DNA of 64,000 bases from Periconia sp. R9002 (lineage: Eukaryota; Ascomycota; Dothideomycetes; Pleosporales; Periconiaceae), in contig JAMAHW010000046.1 in the NCBI GenBank assembly GCA_023627715.1, forward strand, positions 124,001 through 188,000, written 5' to 3'. A program made the position numbers and the translations under genes. Within the stretch, counting starts at the first letter, position 1, and each line of letters starts with the position of its first letter. The notes beneath the pieces are model-generated. The model was not told the origin of the DNA and did not search any database. It saw only the letters and a program-made list of their open reading frames with translations. This document shows positions 55,793 to 64,000 of the stretch, one piece after another.

Positions 55793-57805
55793 GATGTGGG
55801 TGTTTTAGGCGAGTACTGGGGGTGGACGAGGTCAAGGTGAAGGTCAAGGTGGGATACCGAGCCGTACCCACAATTGGAATTCGCGGGGCAGGCGTTGAGG
55901 AAGAGGTCTCGAGAGTTTGGTGGAGCAAGTGATTCGGAAGACTTGCGAGTGACACAAGAAAATGTGTAGCACTCTTGTTCGTTGCGTAGGCGGCGGGGAA
56001 CGGATGGTGATGTTGTTGCAACGTGCCCAAACCGAAAGATGGCGGACTCGGTGTGGTAGGGTAGGCAAGCGTGAGGTAGAGGCATGCGGCCAGATTGGAG
56101 GTTACTGGGGCTAGCGCTCAACGGGGCTAGCGGGGCTGGTCCAAGCTCCGGATCGTTCCAACTACAAAACTAACTTCAAATTTTCGTGCTCGGCTCTTCT
56201 TCTTTTCTCCTCAGTCAGAACGCCAGCAAACAAACACTACTTACGGCAGGCTCGATATTTCCATGACGAGCTTGTTTTCGCGCTGAGCGTAGAGGAGATG
56301 CCCATGGCTGGGCGCCCGGTCTAGAGAACCCGTTTCGGGGACCTCTGACATTCTGGGAATCAGCAGAGGCTACATACCTACATTTACATTCATATTCCAT
56401 CTCTGTCATGCCTAATGGTGCCATCCTAAAAATGTGTCACAAGAAATTGTGTTCATTGAGTGTGTAGCTATTCATTTGCGGGAATGTCTGCTCGTAGACA
56501 TTGGAATCGATATGTTGATCTGCGCCTGGATTGTGATGACTAGGTACCTATGTCCAAGATTCGAAGCCAAAGGAGAAAGTCCACATAAATCTCTACACGG
56601 TGTTATGTTAGAGACTTGAAAAACTCCATCTACAATCTCGTTCTTGTGTTAGAGGTACAAGCACCATTTGGCACAGCTCTCGATGACCAGTGGAGCAAAC
56701 AATGTCTTTTTCCCACTCGAGATGTTTTCATTTTAAGCACATGTTCTTCGTTCCAAGTGCCTTATTCGCTAGCAGTTTAGTAGATGGTTTGTTCATCGCT
56801 GATATCTACTGAGCGTAAGATGCTTTCATGAAAGATCCTCGCGCCTTATGTTGAACCATCTTAACAGCCATCAGTAGGTAGAGAAGTATCCGATACCACG
56901 GATGATGGGATAGTCAAACAAAACCTAAAAATTCTCACGTTCGACGATCTTCGGGGGCATCGCTGAAGAGGTTATGCCAGCGAGAGACCAAAAGCAATCC
57001 GGACGTCCTGCAATCAACTACTTTCAAAGGGTTCAAGAAGCCCATTTCCGCATGAAATGCTCGGTTTAGAAAACTTACTAAATTTATGCTGAAGGTATAC
57101 GAGCTGTTAGGAGCTGTGAGTTTGCGTAGCCGCTATACCATCGGAGTGTCGTGCAAGCAAATATGCGGTGAAGCAGAGAGTGACCAAAGGCAAACGTGAA
57201 GAGCTGCAGAAAGTTTTGCGGTTAAGCAGGAAGGAATCGATGGTGAAGGGAGAATTAACAGGCGTGTAAAAATCATGTTCAAATAAGAAGCGATAAACAA
57301 CTCCCGTTTCTTGCCCTCGCTCTTTCCCTCGCCTTGCCCTCACAACCAGAAACCCCCTCTCCCTCCCCTCCCCGATCCCCATCCTACACATACTCTCACT
57401 TCTTCCTGCTCTTCTACACTGAACACCATCGACGCCTTCAAAAACTCCGGAGTTGTTAATTCGGTCTTCTTCCCCAGCCTTGGCTAAGTAATGGCTACCT
57501 CTCCCAATAGCACCCGTCCGCCTTTACCATATGCACTACCTACAAAACTGCTCGCAATACTAGTACTTTGTACTACATTCTCTCTACTACTAACCCTAAA
57601 GAAGTAGAAGCCTAGGCTGCGCCGTAAAAGGTTGCACCAAGACAACCTTTATACAGTTACATCTCCTACCTCCGACATCCGGCAACAACCTACACTCTTG
57701 CAATGGCATCTACCATTGCTAAATCCCACAAGGCTCGACCCTTGGACCCCTTGTAGGAATCTCGATCTTAAATTAGGGCTTCGTGTCTAACATGATGACA
57801 GCGCG
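55793..57805. other. Divergent spacer, 2 kb
   Basis: It holds SEC23 leader/promoter sequence, an uncharacterised middle and a pyrimidine-rich tract near 57305-57420 that looks like the transcription start area of the BTB gene. Between that tract and the BTB ATG lie short upstream ORFs at 57491 and 57703. The intermediate minus frames (55651-56121, 56215-56424, 57107-57391) are not supported. Confidence 0.55.
57491..57607 (+). CDS. 38-residue candidate membrane microprotein or uORF
   Basis: The ATG is in good context (AAGTAATGGCT) just downstream of a pyrimidine-rich tract. The peptide is MATSPNSTRPPLPYALPTK followed by one hydrophobic helix (LLAILVLCTTFSLLLTLKK). This signal-anchor-like layout with a basic end resembles small organellar membrane proteins. 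It is equally possible as an upstream ORF in the leader of the BTB gene, 315 bp before its ATG. Confidence 0.35.
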   Translation: MATSPNSTRPPLPYALPTKLLAILVLCTTFSLLLTLKK

Positions 57806-58459
57806 ATGCTTTCAGAACCCACCGTCCTCGTGCGGGTTGGCGGCGAGGAGGACAAGAAGCAGTTCTACGTCCACAAGCAACTCCTCGTGACCAGGTCGGC
57901 CTACTTCCAACGGGTACTCACAGGCGAGCCCTTCAAGAAGGGAGTTACGAACGAGGTGCTCCTCCACGACATCGACTCCCGCGCGTTTGCCTCCACACTG
58001 GCCTGGATGTACTCTGGTTCGTGGGACAGCATGGCCACCATATATGCCGATGAAATCTCCCACATTTCCCAAATCACAGAAACATACATCGTAGCCGATC
58101 GATTCCTCATTCAATGCAAAGACAGTCTTCTTGACCTCGCAGTCGACTACTTCAACCGCCACCAGGTTCCCCCATCCAACCACGTCATCATCTCCGCTTT
58201 CAACAATCTCTCCTCCATCGACTCCTACCTGCGCATGCTCGTGGACATCTGGTGCAAATACTCGGACGAAAAAATCCCCCAGGAAGAATTCTCCGAGCTG
58301 CCAACCGAGTTCCACTACCGAGTGGTCAGTCTCCTGCACAAACACTCCAAGCCTTACCTACAATTCCTCTTCACCGACTCTTTCTATTACAAGTCAACTG
58401 ACAGCCAGGAAGGAGACTTTGCGGACCAGGATGAATTGCTGAAGACGGCATGGGACTAA
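57806..58459 (+). CDS. BTB/POZ-domain protein
   Basis: This is a single-exon protein of 217 residues. The BTB fold spans ~5-115: VLVRVGGEEDKKQFYVHKQLLVTRS, with the usual H-K-x-L-L-x-x-R-S block, then YFQRVLTGEPFKKG. Strand/helix blocks VLLHDIDSRAFASTLAWMYSG and ETYIVADRFLIQ follow. The C-terminal half is helical, without Kelch, BACK or zinc-finger motifs. Many such short BTB proteins in filamentous fungi act as possible cullin-3 adaptors or oligomerisers, with unknown targets. The start is the first ATG in frame, and an upstream exon is not excluded. Confidence 0.85.
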   Translation: MLSEPTVLVRVGGEEDKKQFYVHKQLLVTRSAYFQRVLTGEPFKKGVTNEVLLHDIDSRAFASTLAWMYSGSWDSMATIYADEISHISQITETYIVADRFLIQCKDSLLDLAVDYFNRHQVPPSNHVIISAFNNLSSIDSYLRMLVDIWCKYSDEKIPQEEFSELPTEFHYRVVSLLHKHSKPYLQFLFTDSFYYKSTDSQEGDFADQDELLKTAWD

Positions 58460-58827
58460 GGGCTGCCTACGAGAACCCCGAAGGTCGAACGAATTGCCCA
58501 TCATCACCATACATGGTCCGCAGCTGTCTGGTCACCTCAGGTGACTATTGAAATCCAGACATACATGAATAATTGTCCTTGACAATTTTTTGTGAATTCT
58601 TTGAAGTTTAAGGCTGCCCACATTTTATGGTCACTTATCTTTTTGACTTTCTTTTGTCGAGGTAGAACACCTCCCAATAGTTGATTCAAAAGAAACAGAA
58701 AAACACACTGTGCAGTAGATATATGGACGCTGGATGCACGTGGAATCATCATTGGAAGACAGATTGAATAGTCTCGGTCCATGCTCAAATGAAAACATGC
58801 GTATGGCTGATACAGTACATGGTAGTA
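58460..58827. other. Convergent spacer
   Basis: This is the 3' flank between the BTB gene and FMT1. No ORF is supported. Confidence 0.65.
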
Positions 58828-60025
58828 TTACAAACATACATGCTTGGTACCAATAATCTTCTTGACACCATCGTAGCCGCTGCCCAACTTGCCACCTTCA
58901 CACGTACTCTGCTCAATCAGTAGCACACCACCGCAAGCTGTTTTGGCCATAAGCTGTCGAGGTGATGCTACGGCTTTATTGTGTTCCGGATGGTCTAAGT
59001 CCGGACACCAAATGCCCGCTTCTATATTCTCGCCTACAACTACATTTGCAGCTCGACATCTGTTCATCACCAAACGATGGCCATTGGGCAGAATGGTCCA
59101 GGGCACTCCCTGAATCTTCTCAATGGCAAGGATGTCGCTAAGCGTAGCCTGTGAGAAGTCTACGAAACAACGGCTTTTGCCAACTTTGCCAGCATGATCT
59201 ACGGGGCCGCCCGAGTCAGCGTACCATCCCACATCTTCCAGAGGGGGTACGAAAGCCCGACTCCTGAGCACATCTACAAGCATATCACCGCCTATAGGCC
59301 CCAGATATTCTACCAAGCTCTGAAGCGTCGAATTCGGGTCGTACGCCAGACCCGGTTGCGGCGATTGGGCGAGAATGATTCCTCCATCGAACTTGTGGGG
59401 ATGCAATGTCTGGACCGTGATTCCCGCGAACGGGCGGCGTCGCAGTATAGTATGGTGCAGGGGGGCAGGACCGCGGAGGTCTGGGAGAAGCGAGGGGTGG
59501 ACGTTGAGACCTTTATATTTGGCGAGATTCAAGATTCGCGGAGGTACGAAGAGGCCGAACGATACGGCGATGATGAGGTCAATGGGAGCTTTTGGAGTCC
59601 ATCCTGTGAAAGTGTCGATTACATGGGTGTTCAGCTTGAGCTCTTCAGTGGCTACTTGCTGTATAGGAACTGCGACATGTACATGTTAACTAACCAGACC
59701 CAATGTCAAGTTTGCGAAAGTAGTTCATTCCATGGAGGTTGTGCTTGCCTTGTCTCAACTTCTTCAAACCTCGGCCCGTGGGTTTTGCAGGCCGGTGGGC
59801 TACGTCGATTGATTCGATAAGATTTGGCACATTCTGCTTTGCATGGTACAGCTTTCGTAGGGATGCGATGCTGAAGTTGTCGGATCCACAAAAAAGAATG
59901 CGCAAGGGCTCCGGAGGTGTTGCGGAGGTGGAGGCGACGTCGGCGTCGGTGGTGAAGGAGCGGTAGCGGCGGCAATTGGAATGAATGAGAGAGCGGATTG
60001 GGGCAGCTGGCAGCCTCCAAAGCAT
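58828..60025 (-). CDS. FMT1: Mitochondrial methionyl-tRNA formyltransferase
   Basis: This enzyme formylates initiator Met-tRNA in mitochondria using 10-formyl-THF. Exons are 59749..60025 and 58828..59669, giving 372 residues. The 79-bp intron has a GC donor (CAAG|GCAAGC). The N-terminus (MLWRLPAAPIRSLIHSNCRRYRSFTT) fits a mitochondrial presequence. Core motifs are RILFCGSDNFSIASLRKL, then IDTFTGWTP, IIAVSFGLFVPP and NVHPSLLPDLRGPAP. The catalytic Asn and His lie in NVHPSLLP, and the Asp is in HKFDGGII. The C-terminal domain ends in KIIGTKHVCL. The ATG at 60157 would add 44 residues, but 60025 gives the better presequence. Confidence 0.92.
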
Positions 60026-60407
60026 GGCCTCGGCACCGTAACTGTACGGACTGTAGGCGGAGGTTGACGTTTGAGATGCATCGCGATGTCCATGCAAGCC
60101 ATGCAGATTGCCGACTTTCCGATGTGGCTCGTGCGAAGCCGCAGATCTACAGTTCATGTACTGATTCCTTCATGGTAAATGGTCGCTCGTTATCGTATAC
60201 CCACCTGCTATCGTCTTCTGCATAATTCATCGGGCGCGGGCAGTTGCGTTTTTTGTTATTCTTCATTCTTGACGCCTTATTTGCGGCATCAGTAGCTAAT
60301 TATTTCTATCTCCAACCCCACCAGTGCTTCCTCGAAGCAGTGACGCCATAACATTCCCACCACCCCCAATACTCGACCGCGAAACTCGACCAACTGTTCA
60401 AGCGCGA
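60026..60407. promoter_or_regulatory. Bidirectional promoter, FMT1 / CCZ1
   Basis: The two divergent start codons lie 382 bp apart with no other gene between, so this is a shared promoter region. Confidence 0.6.
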
Positions 60408-63039
60408 ATGTCGTCGAGCGCAGCACCTGCGAAAGTGGTGCCCGCGCAACTCTCTTTCCTTGCAATATACAACCCCTCCCTCGGCGAATCGGACGAAACA
60501 TTCCACAATCAGGTCGTCTTCTACTTTTCCAAGGCGGCCAAAGCGCGCGCCCGACTCCATGGCAAGAATGCACAGGCAGAAGAAGAGCTCCGTGAGCAGG
60601 AGAATGAGAAACTACGCCAGATCGGCCTAGCTCAAGGCATGGTCGGCTTCGCCCGGTACTCTTTGGTTTAGCTCTGCTCTCCATCGCTCCCATGGCGCAG
60701 CGCATTGTAGTAAAGAACAGTGTCGCTAATTGTGCGCAGGAGTTTCTCTACCGGTGCAGCTGTTGACTCGGTCGAGACAGAGAAATCCCGCATTGTTCTT
60801 TACGAGTTGGAGAAGGGCTGGTGGATACTTGCCGTGAGCACTACGCAGTCCTAAACTTGCATTGACACCGATGCTAAAACATGCAGTCAATTGACCTTAC
60901 CCAACTTCCAGTCCACAGCTCCGCATCTTCAACTACGAAGCTCAGTAATGAGTCCGCATCCCAGTCCACCGTCGAGTTCTCCTCCCGCGAAGTTAGCCCT
61001 CCTGCCCTCCTAATAAAGCAGCTCACGCGGGCCTATAGAATCTTCCTGCTTCACCATGGAGCCTCCTTCGAGCTGCTTTACCGAAAAAATCCCCGCGAAA
61101 AGTTTATGAACATACTGGAAAAATACTGGTCGCGTTTTGCGAATAATTGGGATGTGCTGCTTCACGGATGCCCTGCTGTAGAAATATACAGTGGACTGAA
61201 GTTGTCAGCAGGGGGTGAGTTGGGCATGGGTGTCGGCGAAGAAGAATGGGGTAGTGGAGAGCGGCTCGTCTTGGAAGATTATGTAAACAAAACAGAGGGC
61301 CTGGTTGACCTTATGGTCTCTAGATTTGGGGAGCCGTCGCTTGAGCAAGACCCGAGCAAGCCGATCGACCCCAAAAAGCAAGTGGATGCGTTGAGCCTAG
61401 AACCGTGGGTTGGCAGTGGACGGAGTCCTGAACCTGCGGATGGCGTAGTCTTCTCTGGTATCGGCGCTGTCAGTCGAGAGTCACTTCGTGACATATCACA
61501 TTGGGTGGAGTCGATATATGCTTATGGAGATTACGCTTACGGTGTACGGGACAACCCCACCACCGATAGGAAAAGAAGACGGCGCAAGGAGCACAAACCG
61601 CCGGAGCCCTCTCCAGAACCTCCCAAGCCCCGAATGCAAGAGCCCTCTACATCTAATAGAGATCTCCCGCCAGGTATACCGCCACCCATTGTCAAAGCTG
61701 TGGAAACATCCTTGAGTAAAGCATCAGCAGGTGCCAGTGCTTCCAATGCCAACTCAAAAAATAGTTCAGAGCCACTGCTGGCATCTCTAGGCGATTCTGA
61801 AACTTGGGTAAAGTATCTGACGTTGGGATATGGCACGGCATGGGGCACAGGCAAATCGAACGATCAGACTCCGACACAGAGTAGCGTGAGCGAGTCCCAA
61901 GATGAACCCCTGGCTGCGATGCGCCATGTGGAACCCGAACCAGATATTGATGTTGCTGCCGAGAGGTTGAAAGCACAGATACAATCCGAAAACAACGGTT
62001 ACTTTGTCATTGGCCTCAAAGGCGACATGGACGAAGCTGATGTAGATGATGAAAATGGCGATGGCGACTGGAATAATCGCACCGTGCTTCGCACAGTGTA
62101 TGTCAAATTAGAACCGAGACCGGAACCAGAGACGCCTGGTTTTTTTGATTACGAGCCGGCTAGTTTTGAAGAATCACTACGAAGTCCCTTTGACAGTACT
62201 GGCCTGAGTAGACTGCGACCTGTGGTCTATGTGGTAGGTCAAGGAGTAGACATTTTTGAACGCTGCTAACCAAGAAATCCTAGCATCGGCCTTTCATCTA
62301 TACATTCTTGTTTAAACATCGAACTGGGTCTCTAGGTCTCGCGAACTTCTACCGCAACTTACATACGTATTTCTCGCCTCTGCATCGCCCTTTGAGTAGC
62401 AGTACTTCCCCCGACAAGGTTGCAGCACGCATATCTGCCGCATTCCATCCATATACAACATCGTCGACGACATCAGGTGCAGTACCTGACGAGCAACCTA
62501 TATACGATCTTGCTTATGATCCGCGAACACTCACGGTGCACTCCAGTCTTCCTAACATTCCCGAACCCGGGACTTTACTTGCTGAAGGGCTCGGAAGGGG
62601 AAGTCCTATGGCAATGGGGTGGAGCAGAGTCGAAGCCCTCAATGTACACTCACAGATTCTCGCTACTATAACCAGCACACAGCACAACCCATCTGAGATC
62701 GAACGTACCTGTAAGACGAGTCGTGGATGGTGGGTGGTATGGATGAAACTACCACCTTCACAGCGCAATGAAAGTCAAGAACGAGATCCCAATGCAGAGA
62801 CGGAAGACTTCGACACGGATCAGTTGCGCGAGGCGTTTCTTGTGCGCCGAGCTCACGATGCCGCAGGGGGACAGACGACGAAAGGTTCTAGTGGGCGGTT
62901 CGGGAGCGGCATGTGGGGTGGTGCATCGGCGCAGAAAACAGGCGGGGCGGCGGCGGGATGGGGACCGAAGGGGCTGGCAGAAGGTATCGGTATCGACGCA
63001 AGGAGATATGTGGAAGGGCTATTGAGTTTGAATCGGTGA
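60408..63039 (+). CDS. CCZ1: Vacuolar fusion protein Ccz1 (Mon1-Ccz1 Rab7 GEF subunit)
   Basis: Ccz1 pairs with Mon1 to activate Rab7/Ypt7 on late endosomes, vacuoles and autophagosomes. Exons are 60408..60655, 60740..60833, 60887..62233 and 62284..63039 (introns 84, 53 and 50 bp), giving 814 residues. The first longin domain starts PAQLSFLAIYNPSLGESDE and continues FHNQVVFYFSKAAKARA. Exons 2-3 give RIVLYELEKGWWILASIDLT and LLIKQLTRAYRIFLLHHGAS. The middle is acidic and Pro/Ser-rich. The second longin-type region begins with VYVHRPFIYTFLFKHRT, where the third join restores the frame, and LANFYRNLHTYFSPLHRPL. The size fits filamentous-fungal Ccz1. The ATG at 60324 lies in frame upstream, but 60408 starts closer to the domain. 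Confidence 0.88.
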
Positions 63040-64000
63040 AGGTCATCTACAGCAGCGGTAGACATAGATAGAGTCCATACACGTGCATCCTTTGAAGGAG
63101 CAGTGGCATGGAGCTGGGGACGACGATGAAGATCACTCGAGACTCCACTAGTGAGGCATATTGTAATATTACACGGCGTGCAGGTGAGAAGAAGCAAACA
63201 TAAGTGTGGTGTCCCAAGACTCATGTTGTAACTGTATGAGCTATAATTGAACGAGCATCAGAAACCACAGACCCGAATGCGGAAAACGCATGAAATCCCA
63301 CCACCCGCTGAGGTCCTTGGGAAAAATCCCAATCGGGACGGTCGTTTCAAGGACAGGGTTTTGTGGATTCGCATTGACCTGTTGGGGGTTGGCATTATGG
63401 AGTTATTAGCACGTTGTGTTGGTTAAGAGCATACCCATCTTAGACTTCACGTCCAGGGCGTTCAGGGGCTGCCGCGCGCTAGCCCTCTAGTTCGTGGTAA
63501 ACATGCACTCCACAATGCCTGATAGCCACGCTTCATTTGTTGCCCCCTCCAACACCAAAAACCACCACTACGCAAGGTGGGGACGGCGCAGTTCAACAAT
63601 TTTATTTCCTTCGTCATGGCAGAACACGGGACTTAGTCATTTGACGCGTCAATCTCTTTGTTTCTTTGAGCCACTGCCATCACCGTGGCTGAGTGTGCGC
63701 CCACCGCTTTCTCTGAAGGAACGGACATCGGACTTTGAGCCTCTCTGGTCTGACGTCCTGTCTTGTCCCGTTCTTGTCCCATCTTCATCTGTTTCTCCAT
63801 CCTTACCGTCGATCGTTTGCCTCCAAGGCAAAGGTGGGACACGCGGGTGTGCTCCAGTCCAACCCACACCTGCTCCGCGTTGCATTCACCTCTTGTTTCT
63901 CTACATCACATCGTCGCCCCCCTTCAGCATCTCTTTGTTTGCATCGAGTCTTGGGTCGTCTTGATTGATTTGAACCCCGGCTCTTTCTCTTATTTGTTCA
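63040..64000. other. Right-edge spacer, 0.96 kb
   Basis: This is CCZ1 3' flank followed by C/T-rich sequence (63494-63990) that looks like promoter or leader of a gene outside the window. The frame at 63494-63964 lacks features. Confidence 0.5.

Noticed and set aside
59695..59720. GT donor (GTTAGT) as an alternative FMT1 splice site
   Set aside because: It is in the right phase but would leave an intron of about 25 nt, too short for fungal splicing.
59194..59820. 208-codon plus-strand frame
   Set aside because: It lies antisense to FMT1, whose conserved motifs prove the minus strand is coding.

Overview
The window is nuclear DNA of a filamentous ascomycete (Pezizomycotina). The signs are short 46-134 bp introns with CTAAC/CTRAY-like branch points, a HET-domain gene, a BYS1-family gene, GPI-anchored and cysteine-rich fungal secretory proteins, and single-copy eukaryotic housekeeping genes (SEC23, CCZ1, FMT1, COA1, cytochrome c heme lyase). 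A dothideomycete is plausible but is inference only. Exon structures were built by hand from reading frame, GT/GC-AG sites and family conservation. There is no RNA evidence.

Layout. 1-17 kb: a gene running off the left edge, a secreted GH5 endoglucanase, an NmrA-like reductase, a single-pass membrane protein, a small stress-like protein, a BYS1-family secreted protein, a cysteine-containing small secreted protein, a C-terminally anchored protein, an AVT-type vacuolar amino-acid transporter and a short coiled-coil protein. 19-30 kb: a four-TM protein, a secreted protein made of three SnoaL-like repeats, a heat-shock-element-driven small Hsp with a long insertion, a GPI-anchored cupredoxin-like protein and an aquaporin. 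30-41 kb: a HET-domain protein, two cysteine-rich surface proteins, a methyltransferase and a GH114 glycosidase. 41-48 kb: a divergent pair encoding a glycerate-kinase-family enzyme and a tartrate/malate-type dehydrogenase, followed by a sugar-porter MFS gene. 48-64 kb: mainly housekeeping genes (COA1, a Ycf48-like propeller, heme lyase, SEC23, a BTB protein, FMT1, CCZ1).

Working together. The left two thirds are rich in secreted, cell-surface and transport functions set in gene-poor spacers of 1-2.3 kb, the usual look of an accessory or environment-facing region. The right third is denser and conserved. The best functional link is the divergent dehydrogenase/kinase pair at 41.2-43.7 kb. By family chemistry it could convert tartrate to D-glycerate and then to 3-phosphoglycerate, with a possible importer nearby. 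Two mitochondrial cytochrome-related genes (COA1 and heme lyase) lie within 4 kb of each other. I found no CRISPR, rRNA, convincing tRNA, intact transposon or polyketide/peptide biosynthetic cluster, and no clearly new multi-gene system.
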